Source of the DNA: Liquidambar formosana
Taxonomy: Eukaryota; Streptophyta; Magnoliopsida; Saxifragales; Altingiaceae
NCBI GenBank assembly: GCA_039720395.1
Contig: CM077833.1
Coordinates: 30,911,478 to 30,975,477, forward strand
Length of the DNA stretch: 64,000 nucleotides
Direction of reading: 5' to 3'
Position numbers and translations under genes: made by a program. A model generated the notes under the pieces. The model saw nothing but the letters and a program-made list of their open reading frames with translations. It was not told the origin of the DNA and ran no database searches. Each line of letters begins with the position of its first letter. The stretch's first letter is position 1. Below, one piece after another: positions 50,201 through 60,923 of this stretch.

Positions 50201-52204
50201 TTTTAAAAAAAAAAATTAAAAACTCAAAATTATGCGTGTGTGACACATGGCAAGGGAGCATCTTCTCCTTCCTTGGAATGGGTTGCAAACATACCCGAAT
50301 TCTACATGGGTCTTCTTTGTTATCAAATCTTCAACTTTGAACCCTTATATCTTGTTCAATTCTTGTTCGGTTAAAAATCCTAATGTTGGTCACTTCTGTC
50401 CCACATTGAAAAACAAGGTTAAAAATTGTCTCAAAATTAAATCAGTGTCGAAGTTCGTAAACTAAATTGAGACTACGCCCAAAATAGATGGTACAAAAAA
50501 GTAATTAACCCAAAAAGTTTAATGTCATATAGGATCCACATCAGCAGCACGTGTGGGGCACGTGACTGCTCCGTTAAAAATCTTAACAGTCCGTCACCCC
50601 CTATCCCACATTGAAACACAAAATTAAAAATTGTCCCAAAATTGAGTCAATGTCAAATTTGTGAACTAAATTTAAATTACCCTTAAAATTAATGGTACAA
50701 AAGAGTAATTAAACCTTTATTTTATTTTGCTAAGGTCTTGTAATAACTCTAGGAAGGTGCCCTTGTTGTTTTTAATACCAAATAATTTACTTTCTAATTC
50801 TATTATCCTTTTTAGTGGAAGAATTGGGAATTAAAGATCTTTTGCCAGCATATTTGGACCCAACGTTGCAGCCTAATGATCTCCTTACGGGAGTAAGTTT
50901 TGCTTCCAGTGCCTCAGGATATGATCCCCTTACACCAAAGATAGTGGTACATCCCATTTATTCTTCTTCCATTTTTCTTTCTCCAAATAATCATTTTCTT
51001 TTCTTTTTTTTCTTTTTATTTCTCATTTTTTCACTCATCCTTCATTTTTTGGAAATCAAAATCAGTCAGCTCTATCGTTAACAGATCAATTGGATTACTT
51101 CAGAGAATACATTGGGAAGCTAAGAGGGATAGTCGGAGAAGAGAAAACAAACTTCACATTAGCCAAAAGCCTCTTTGTAGTGGTAGCAGGCAGCGACGAC
51201 ATTGTCAATACCTATTTTGTCACGCGTGCTAGGAAATTGCAATATGATGTTTCTTCTTACACTCATCTTATGGTCAACTTTGCTTCCACTTTCTTGAAGG
51301 TAATTCTCATTCATATATCGTTTGGACTTTTCTTTTTTGTTATTTTCTTTTCTTTTCTTTTCTCACCGATACGATGCCATCTGTGACAAAAATAAGATTA
51401 GAGTACTCAACATGGCATGTAAAAATATTTTGCAGGAATTATTTGAATTGGGAGCACGAAGGCTTGCTGTTTTTAGTGCACCGCCGCTGGGATGCCTGCC
51501 ATCACAGAGGACTCTAGCTGGAGGGCTGCAAAGAGAGTGTGCTGAGAATTACAACCAAGCAGCTCAATTGTATAACGCCAAGCTTTCATCCGAGCTTGAT
51601 TCTCTTAACAGCAAACTTCCCCAAGCTAAGATTGTCTATGTTGACGTTTACAGCCCTTTGATTGATTTGATACAAAACCCTGGAAAATATGGTAATTCAT
51701 TTTTATCCTTTTTTTTTTTTTTTTGGCATAAATTAATCCTTTAATAATCATCATCAACTTCAACTTCATCACTAAGTTCTCGTCATTCTTGTTATCATGA
51801 AGTTGGTATTCTTTGCTCGACTTTGCGTGCTTTGATTATGATTAATTTTGTAATCCTACACCTAAAACATATTAGACATTGTGATACAAAATCAAACATA
51901 ATCACAACAAACCAAGTCAAGCAAAGAATGTTGAGGCCTTGTACACAAACAAAGTGCACCATTTTGAGACTGCTTTTAGACATTAATGGCCTTCCGCAAT
52001 TTTGCACTTTTTCATCCACATTTTATCATTAAATTCCAATTCTATCCTTATTTTGCTAATTTATCATTTTAAAACCAAAACTTCATAGAAAAAGGAATTA
52101 AACATGAATTAGAATCATTGCAGCTTATTATTATTGTTTGTTTTGTATTTTTTTTTTCTTCCCAAGAGCTTACTCATGTCATCAATTTTATCTATTTTAC
52201 TTAC

Positions 52205-52236
<32 letters not shown>

Positions 52237-52443
52237 ATTTTTATTTCAGGCTTTGAAGTTGCAGATAAAGGGTGCTGTGGTACTGGGACTATAGAGGTAG
52301 CGGTACTATGTAATCAATATAATCTTGTCACATGTACAAACGTCTCTGGTTATGTTTTTTGGGACAGTTATCATCCCACAGAAAGAGCATACGCTGTTCT
52401 CATCTCTCATCTCATCCAAAAATATATTAATAGCTTCATCTGA
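47241..52443 (+). CDS. EXL-type GDSL esterase/lipase C
   Basis: Five exons, 47241-47526, 50816-50946, 51066-51299, 51436-51691 and 52250-52443, give 1,101 nt and 366 residues. The start at MQFFSMKL matches genes A and B; the frame is open back to 47139, but that ATG lies in the leader right after the TATA box. A signal peptide ends near CTTKA. Block I is [14 protein letters not shown], block [16 protein letters not shown], and [12 protein letters not shown] supplies the catalytic Asp and His. Block II is [13 protein letters not shown], where A and B have SGGT/SGGS; the last Gly is kept. Intron 1 is 3.3 kb because of two transposons (48278-49231 and 49516-50715). It is a secreted acyl-ester hydrolase of the extracellular lipase clade. 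The frame is intact. Confidence 0.93.
48278..49231. mobile_element. Large fold-back MULE-type element with internal repeats, copy 4
   Basis: A 954-bp element in gene C intron 1 with ends GGGAACGGCTACTGCAACC and GGTTGCAATAGGCCGCTCCC, the same family as 34912-35309. The flanks TTCGTCCAG (48269-48277) and TTCGTATGG (49232-49240) share TTCGT, a diverged 9-bp duplication. The interior is a purine/pyrimidine-biased minisatellite (48601-49060) not present in the short members. Confidence 0.75.
48601..49060. repeat. Three direct repeats of 153 bp
   Basis: ATGGAGGTTTTGAAAAAA starts at 48630, 48783 and 48936, exactly 153 bp apart. Each unit has a short palindrome (GGAGGTTTT to AACCTCC), a CAGCA(A/G)AG(G) stretch (degenerate in the last unit) and a long GA-rich tract. 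ORFs through it on both strands are low-complexity and not genes. Confidence 0.85.
49516..50715. mobile_element. MULE-type fold-back element with doubled arms
   Basis: A 1,200-bp element in gene C intron 1 begins GGGTTAATTACTTTTTGTACC and ends inverted GGTACAAAAGAGTAATTAAACC-like sequence. The flanks TTTATTTTA (49507-49515 and 50716-50724) are identical 9-mers. The left arm holds the end sequence twice in direct order (49516 and about 49719), and the right arm also twice, inverted. The centre has four copies of GAAAATGATTATT(T/C)GAA. No transposase ORF. Confidence 0.85.
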
Positions 52444-53522
52444 GGCAACTCACCTTGCTGTTCCAATCAATATCAGGCGGTTCATGGTGGTCCTCTCTTC
52501 AATTGCAATGCTGAATTTGATCATCCATTATATTATCGTACCCATGTATATATTTCTATGGTATTGTTTTCGTAAAATTCATTTTCAGAAATTGTTCTTA
52601 AGTTTCGGCTATCGGCGAAGGTCTACCACCTGAGCTGTACCAAATGTTGGACATGAATTGAATCCTCCACTAAAACCTCGTGTCCATCTCAGTCAATTGT
52701 ATGTTTCTTTGATTTAGAGAGAAAATGTATTCGATTATGACGTGTTTCAAGATTTTGATTCCTTTTTTTTTTTTTTTGTTTGGGGGGTGGGGGGCTGAGT
52801 TTCACGATCTTGATTCAACGTTCATTGGTATGGTTCTCTTCAAATTAAGATTCACTAGCTAATGTTTAAATGTTCAATGAAATTATACTGCCTGGACTGG
52901 CTAAGGATCATTGAAGACCATTAGAATCTTTTTGCTAAACTGGGCTTTGATATTCTCGACAAGCCCATAACTGAATTGGGCCAACTCGGCTCTCAAAATA
53001 TTACGCTGTCCAAACGGAATGATCTTGAGACCGCAAGGGTGCGAGATTTTGATAACTCAACATCCAGACAGAGCCAATTATGCTTTTCCATTTCTTAGTA
53101 TGCCTCATTTTTTACCCTCTCAAATTCATTCTTGAATTTTCGCAATCCCGTGCAATCTTAAATTTCCTTGAATTATTTTTATTAGTTCCCCAATTCCAAA
53201 TTACTGCAAAAAACAAAATAAATAAATAAAATGACAGACTTGAAGTAGACATGAGACATCTGGGCAAAAAGCAACGAATGCAATAATTGGTGGTTGAAAA
53301 TAACCTATTTTCGAATTCTAATTCATTGGTTACTTCTTAATCATTCTTGGCCCACAACATGTCATGATTTGATGAGCAATAGAGGTATGTGGTTAATTAG
53401 TGTCTAACCTCCATATCCAACGGCGTAGACTAAAAAGAGGGAAAGACTCCCATCTAATTGAAATGAGGTAGCACAAAGGAATGGGTCTTGAAGGGTGAAC
53501 CCACCGTTTGTTTCATTAACAA
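52444..53522. other. Gene C 3' region and spacer
   Basis: A probable 3'-UTR, then AT-rich spacer. No gene or clear transposon ends seen. Confidence 0.5.
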
Positions 53523-55400
53523 AGGTGGCAGCACGCTCATGGCATTATGTCCAAATGAAAATAAGATTCAACTAGTCAAGGTAGTATGGTGGGCCATATA
53601 TTAATTTTGGAGCTCTGTTTAAAAGAAGGGAGAAAAAAAAAAAAATGAAAGAAGTGAGCTGTATTGGTAGTTATCCAAGTGAGACCCATTAACCACTCTA
53701 GTTTATAGTTTGTAGTTTGGTTGGTACTTCTCTTCCCTTATGCAAGGAGTGATTAGAGTGTATAATTGTATGATTTTTTTCATAGTAAATTATGAGTCTG
53801 AATGCCCTTTCTAGTGAGACTACGCAACAACTTGAAATATAAAAAAAGTGGAGGGCCCCAATGCCCCTAAACTTCCACAGAGGCAGAGGCAAACAACCAC
53901 TAACGCATGCGCATATTCGTTGAAATGTAGTCTTATTTACTCAAACCCTTCTACCTATTCCAGCCTATGAGATAGGGTGTAGGATTTTAACTTCCGACCT
54001 GTAAGTTTAAGATTAAGATTAGTTTGTAAGAAAAAGATTATCTGAGCTAAAATTCACATGAAAATCAATTTCGTCCGGATGATAATCCTTTAGGTAAAAT
54101 TATTATACTATGTATTTTATAATTTTTCAAGTAGAGATTGTGGACTACGTGAGGCATTAGTCTGATCATTAATAACTAAACCGTCTGATCAAGTGAGCAA
54201 TCGTATACTGAAGCACAATTGAAAACAAAAATTAGACACATAAACCATTTGTAGTCTCTAGAACCAAGCGTAGTAGACACGTCACTTAATAAAGCTATCA
54301 ATTTTTATTTTTTTTAATAATAAAAACACTAATTTTTTTGGCTCTTTATCTTTGAGCAATGACGACTCATAATGTTGACTTTATGATCATGAGTTCTTTT
54401 TGTTTCAGAAATAATAAATTTAAAGACCCCAATTGGACCACCGGATTCAGCCCATTGAAGATTGAGGTTATTGATTTTATCATCATCTCAACCATTATCA
54501 ATAATTGAAAGTCTCTATCCAATCACGTCGATGTGCGAACCATTGTCAATAATCGTAAATCATTATCTCAAACACCTTCTGTTTGCATTGACAAAAAATC
54601 AATAATGGTGGATCTATGAAATTAACTATCAATAAGATCCAAACCAACTGGATCTATTCAAAATTTTGACAAACCCCAAGATCCAAACCCACCCCATGTC
54701 CACTGTCTACAGCTAACATAGGGACTAACACATTTAATTTCTCTGATTTGATGATTGTGACAACTTTGGATGCCACCTGCAATGGATTGATTTCATTTTG
54801 CTGCTTCCAATGTGACAATTTTATTTTGGCCAATGGTCTTGTAGTCCAGTGGCACTTTTTCTCCATGTGTGAGGAAGGTTTTAAGTTCGAATATATCTTA
54901 ATATAAACATAGGTTGATGTATTGAATTTATTATCTATGTTACAAAAAAAAATAAATAAATAAATAAATAGAAGAAGAAGAAAGAAAAGAAACTATTTTA
55001 TTTTCATGAGACATCTAATTGCGGTAATGATATTCATTCAAGTTATCTAATTATTTTGTTACGAACTACAACTGACAAGTCGGGAGGTTATTGACCTTAT
55101 GATTAGAATAGCAATTCCTATGTCTGAACTCTTTTGGCTTCACAAATAAAAGTGAATTAGGTGAGGCTGATAAGAGAATTTTATATGGTGCCATGACATA
55201 TACGATGAGAAGGGTTTTTATATGTATATAAATAATATCAAGGAGTTTTGAGATGCTTACGCATCTGATTAATCTTTCTGCGCACATGTCGTCTCCTTGT
55301 CTCACATGCATCGGACAATTACAATAAAATCAATAAATAATTAGAAAGTAAACTATGTAATGAAATTCAAAAATTGTAGAATTTATATTGCTAAAGATAT
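53523..55400 (+). repeat. Orphan copy of the gene C upstream region
   Basis: It matches the gene C upstream region in the same order: GGCAGC(ACG)CTCATGGCATTATGT (53527 against 43980), CAAACCCACCCCATGTCCAC (54685 against 46060), TTATTTTCATGAG with ATCTAATTG (54999 against 46177), and GAAATTCAAxAATTG (55359 against 46859). No GDSL exon follows; at 55868 the sequence switches to a copy of the gene B upstream region. Confidence 0.75.
54828..54994 (+). mobile_element. tRNA-derived SINE
   Basis: 167 bp with an A-box-like TGTAGTCCAGTGGC, a B-box-like GGTTTTAAGTTCGAAT and an A-rich tail (AAATAAATAAATAAATAG then GAAGAAGAAG). ATTTTATTTT occurs on both sides (54818-54827 and 54995-55004). The corresponding place in the gene C upstream region (46171-46187) has the target once and no insert. 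Confidence 0.8.
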
Positions 55401-56511
55401 GAAACTCGTAGCTCAGAGGTCTATTGCTAAGTAGAATGCTCCCTCCTTGCCTTTTTGTGTGTTTATTTTTGTCTGGGTGATAGGTAGAATGTTGTGTTAG
55501 AATATAATAGACTGTTAAATCTGCCAAGTTCATAAGTATGTATAAAATTTAAAACAATGCTTGCGTACTTGAAGACTCCGTTTAAAACACCAATCTAGTA
55601 ATACAATAATGGTCTTAATTCCACCCTCTCCACACAAATACTTTCTGTCTTTCAATGGGATAAGACTATATTGAATAAAGCTAATTAATAAGTATATTTG
55701 AGGGAGGAATAGGATAAGTTTTCCCATTATGATTTATCTAACAAGAAAATTATTTCTTGTTTACCAAAAAATCATTTTCTTATATATTAACTATAGAATC
55801 ATTGTTTAGTTCATCAAGAAATTGGATTTATTATCCATCAAGAAAAGCTAGGTCACTCTTTCTTGTTGACCGGAGAAGGAGGTTTGACTGCTGAGGAGGT
55901 TCGCTGAGAGTCAGAAGCTACTCCTTCAAAAGAGAAGTGTTTAACGGGCTTCAAGAATCATTAGGCCAAATGCAAACTGGAGCAGGCTAGCGGAAAAGGA
56001 CTGAAGAGGATTCGTTCCCCAAGAAGAGGTTGGAGTGTTATTTGAATAGTGTGTTGATGATCAACGCCGCAAATGTCGTATTGTCGGTGGAGATGATCTG
56101 ATTGCCATTTTTTTTTTTTTTTTTTTTTTGACTTTTAGGTCACTTCTCATTCGTTCCCCAACTAACATGTCACGGGACCCGGGCCATGTGATCTTTTCTG
56201 AGTATTCATTTATAGTCCCGCTAATTCTCTCAATGCAGCTAAGGCCATTGTTCTTCAAATGGTTAGTTTAAAAAAAGAATGAAAAATCGAAATCAGGATC
56301 TTTCGTTTTTTAAAATATATGATCTAACAACTATTGTCTCACTGTTTTAAGGTAAAAAATAATAGAAGTAAACTAGATTGGGGATAACATAGAGGGAGAA
56401 ACTCAAAACCACAGCCCAAAAAAAATACAGTAAATTGGGTTGATTTTGAGCCCAAAGCTCACATTCAGAGACCAGCCCAATGCCACTCAAAATCCGAGGA
56501 TATTAAACCGG

Positions 56512-56887
56512 ACCTCGCTATTACCCCCCATTTTGAGCAGCCCTAGTTTAGGTTTTAAAATTTTTATGCAAAATATAAAACGTTTTTACGAAAATCGGCC
56601 ACATTGTCTATTAAAAATCATCATTTTGAACAACTTTGTATAAGAAATTGTTTCCAAAATTTATCGTTTATGCAAGTTTTTTGGCAAAAAATAAAATAGA
56701 GACTATAAATGGTTAAAAAGTTAACTTAAACGATAGAATTTATAAATAAATAAAAAATTTGTAAAGTTATTCAAAATGATGTTTTCTAGTGAACTATGCA
56801 GTCAATTTTAGTAAAAATATTTTATATTTTGCATAAAATCTTTAAGACCTAATGAATGGGGGTGATCCAAAGGGGGGGCAATAGCCG
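56512..56887. mobile_element. Fold-back MULE-type MITE, copy 5
   Basis: Degraded member equivalent to 35415-35752 in the other segment copy; it keeps the left-end motif GCTATTACCCCCC that the other copy has lost. Confidence 0.65.
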
Positions 56888-57222
56888 GTTATTGCAACCC
56901 CCCATTTTTATCACCCCACCCCCCCATTCTTTAGGTTTTTAAGGTTTTATGCAAAATATAAAAGGTTTTTATGAAAATCGGCCATGCTGTTCACTAGAAA
57001 ATATCATTTTGAATAACTTTGTAGAAAATTTTTTTTCCTAAATCTATCATTTAAGTATACTTTTTAGCCATTTATAACCTTTATTTCATTTTTTGCCAAA
57101 AAGTTTACTTAAACGATAGATTTTGGAAAAATTTTCTTCTATAAAATTATTCAAAATAATGTTTTCTAATAGACCAAGTGACCGGTTTTTGTAAAAACCT
57201 TTTATATTTTTCATGAAATCTT

Positions 57223-57270
<48 letters not shown>

Positions 57271-57313
57271 GGATGGGGTGATAAAAAGGTGGGGTTACAA
57301 TAGCCGTTCACAT
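56888..57313. mobile_element. Fold-back MULE-type MITE, copy 6, next to copy 5
   Basis: GGTTATTGCAACCCCCCATT at 56888 starts a full palindromic member ending GGGTTACAATAGCCGTTCAC. It sits immediately after copy 5 (56512-56887), at the point where copy 1 of the segment has only GCCGTTCCC, so it inserted into the end of copy 5 after the duplication. It contains a poly-A run (57227-57262). Confidence 0.7.
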
Positions 57314-58198
57314 TCCCTATTCAATCCCGTGGACTTGCTTGGGCCTCAAAATTAAAGTACGTCCATCCTGGGACCGGACCGATCAACTGTTCGAAGCCCA
57401 ATGGTCCCACCGGTACGAGCCCTCACTTTCGGAACTCGACAGAAGAAATAGGCCTAAATAAATATGCAGGCAATGTTATACTCACCAACGGTCTACACCA
57501 ATTCATTAATTAAGACGAAGCTAACGTGACTCATCCATCACTTTCTATTTCATTTTTCAAAAGCTATGTCTTTACGCACTCAATCATTAGCTTTCTGAGT
57601 TAATCTACAGTGAGGAGCCTGTAAAATTTAATCGGGAAGAGCACACCATTTTCTCAACCAAAATTTACACCTCACTGAATGAAAACAAATAGGCAATTCT
57701 AGGAAATTTTTTTTTTCTTTTTTTTTTCAAACAGACAGGCGGGTGAGGGTGGCTGGCCATCATTAAAGCAACAGCTTTTAAGAGGCATCACATGTGGGTC
57801 ACTTAGCTGTCGTACCCTCTAGAGGCAAACTTAGACAATTCCCAAGACCCATCTTCTTGGTTCGATCATTTAAAAAAAAGAAGAGGAGAAGTCTGGTTAG
57901 CGTTGGCATTAGTGCATCGCGGTATGTAAAACAACGACCAAGAATACAAATCCAGAATATGTTCATGGGGATTTCTATCACAATTCACAACATATGAGCT
58001 TTATATTTTTTGTGGATATGTTCTGTACATGTCATTGTAAAAAATGATAATGAATAAAAAGAAATCAAAGTCCAACTTTGTGATGTAAAGCCATTTCCCT
58101 AAGCACACACGTTGAAAATAGTGTAAATAAACACACCAGCCAGTGCTGCAATCCATGGCTTACAAAAGCATTTTAGACAACTAGGTCTATAATTAAAA

Positions 58199-59919
58199 GG
58201 TTAAATTACACTGACACCCCTCTTAGATTCTGACAATAACAAATGCACCTCCTTATTTTTTAAAAATTACATTATCACCTCTCTTAATATTGTCAGATAA
58301 CGGACGTAAATTGAGTATTTCAAATGTCCAAAATACTCTTTAATAAATAAACATACCTTTACCGGCCTGCAGGGAAACTTATGGGCCAATTGTACAAAAC
58401 GCATCGTTTTTATTTTTTGGACTGATTAATAGTCATCAATTTTAGCAATATGACTGGATGAAGGCTCTTCGATTCATTTTATTTTTTGGACTTAAATGAA
58501 CATTTTTTTTTTAATCTTAATAATAAGATCTTTAGATGGATGCTTTAATTTTCATATTTGCTCATTGTGTCCCGTACAATGATAGCATAAGCTCCAACTC
58601 AAATTCAATATTCGATAGCTGTCTTCTCACAGTGACCTTAATCATGTGCTGATTTTTAATTTTTAATTTTATTTTTTACTCTCTTCCCCTTAATTGTATT
58701 CTCGTAGCTTTACATCAATAATTAAATTGATGTAATGAAACCACATATGATTATAAAAAATATATCTAAACATTTATGTAAAATAAGACTAATTCACGTG
58801 CAACACACGTGTGCACTAACTAGTATATATATATTAAAAAAAATCAGAATGCAATTGATACAAAACAAAAAAATCAAAGCCAAAAGGTCATTAAACTATG
58901 ATAAAATCAATGAGCTTATCTAGCCTCTAAAGTTAGCTTGTATAAGCAAGGGTCCCATGATCATAAACAAGTTTTAATATTTGTTAAAATATTAGTTTAT
59001 TATATTTTTTTTTATTCAAAATCTCAATATTATTCAACTAAAAATTTCATGTCCCAGCTACCACTTCAAGATAATTTTGCATAACAACATACCCAACAAT
59101 CACAGACCCTACCCACACTTCGATCACATTCAAGATGCAACTATCCCCTCCCAACTTCCTAGTTGCTCGACGGTTGTAAATTTTGCTTCATTTCTCCTGA
59201 TTTATATCAATTAGCTTATGGGCAGTTTGAAACTGTTTTTTGTGTTGGAAAGCTGCCAAATGATGGATCTAAAAGTACATAAATGGATAGCATATATTTT
59301 TGTAGCAATGCCTCTACTTTTTGCGTGGACTTTGAAATAATAGTATATTTGGAGTGATTATTTAGTGGTATAATGGTAAACTTTTTAAACATATGTAATA
59401 GATGAATGAACTTAAATCTGTATGGATGTTTATTTGTGAATATTTCTATGCATTTGGCTTAATTTGGGACATGTATTGTTATTGTGTCCACTTTATTATT
59501 GTATGGTGTAATCAAAATATAGTTAATGTAACTTGTAACATATAGGTTTAGCATTGGGCATTAATGAATTTTGCTTTACTCATAATTTATGCCAAAGGCA
59601 AAATTAATAGGGAGAGAGTTGACCAAGGAGGTGGTTACAAAATTGGAGCCCTAGCTTGGTGAAGGGGTGAATGAATGTGCTTGGGTTTTTTTTTGTTTCA
59701 ATGTGCAACAGTCATCCAAAAATAAGGCAATTTAGGTATTTTAAACAAGTTTTGGCATGCTTCACTTGGTTTTAACAGTTTCATTAACGGTAGTGGGAGG
59801 ATAGGGGGTGTTTTTGTAAGTTATTTTCTAAAGCAAGGGGTGACAGTGTAATTTTAAAAAGGTGAAAAGGTGCATCTATTATTGTCATAATTTAGAGGGG
59901 GTGTCAGCGTAATTTACCC
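58199..59919. mobile_element. MULE-type element with ~100-bp TIRs
   Basis: 1,721 bp. Left end GGTTAAATTACACTGACACC, right end inverted GGGTAAATTACGCTGACACC; similarity extends about 100 bp (TGACAATAA, TAAAATTACA). Identical 9-mers TAATTAAAA flank it (58190-58198 and 59920-59928), and the paralogous site at 36359-36367 has TAATTAAAA once. No transposase ORF: non-autonomous. Confidence 0.92.
58790..58823 (+). mobile_element. Third Helitron 3' terminus, inside the MULE
   Basis: TTCACGTGCAACACACGTG with a self-complementary CACGTG pair, then GTGCACTAACTAG followed by T, matches the 3' ends of the Helitrons at 4030 and 63305. I could not find the matching TC 5' end between 58199 and 58790. Confidence 0.55.
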
Positions 59920-60923
59920 TAATTAAAAATCAAAATTGGAGGGAGACTGAACTCGATACAGGTGTTTGATACCTTATTAGAAATGAAAAGATAACTTTGT
60001 AGATCAACATGCTATCAATGCACTTGACCTGTATATTTTCTTTTCCTAAACAACCCTTGATTAACATCTTATTCGATAATGACAAACTCAAGGGGGATTG
60101 CCTTCTTAATGAGGTTGTCCACCGACGTGCATGGATTTAGATTTTTGTTTTTGTACTAAGCTTTTTGCAATAGAAAAATCTTTTATGGACCAACAATTAC
60201 CAGCTTTTCAGCGGCACGATCAAAGGGAAATCTTTTCTGGACCAACAATGACTAACTTTTCAAGGCACGTACAAGGGGAAACCCCACCAGTATTTATATT
60301 CAGCGAAGGGGGATTTTCAATCTTAATTTGAATAGTCAATATCATATCCAAATATGTCAGTGTCCCGACAGTTGGGAAGTTTCAGTTGGGAAGTTTTTTT
60401 TTTTAATTTTTGGGAAAATGGAGTTGGCTTGGGAAGTTTTCATTAATGCTCAAAGCAACTTCCCCATTAAAAGAAAGTACCCAACATGTGGTACCCAGTG
60501 GGTGTTGCAATGGGTCTTTCATTAGCCTGTATTTAATTGAATTCTGAATGAGGTAGAAAGTATGAACCAAACTCAGATTCAAAATTTACCAAACCTAAAA
60601 TCCCAATCCTACCCTTCGACAATATTTATTTGATTTAACAATCATGATGACTTGGCAAATAGCCTTTGATAGAGGATTTCTTGAGGTTGTGCTTTTGATC
60701 CTGTGTGGGTGCGTGAGTTTGGATGTGTTGCTATACGAGGTTCTAATGCATGTTAGGGAGGCAAAATTAAATAAATAAATAATCACGATAATTTGGATCA
60801 TTTTGTTTCTATATATCTTTTTCTTATCCATTGATGAGCGACATAGATACTATAACTGGTATGACTTCAACAAGTGATGTTATGCTGTGGCCTTGGTGTT
60901 ACATGGTTCATCTCCCCCATATA

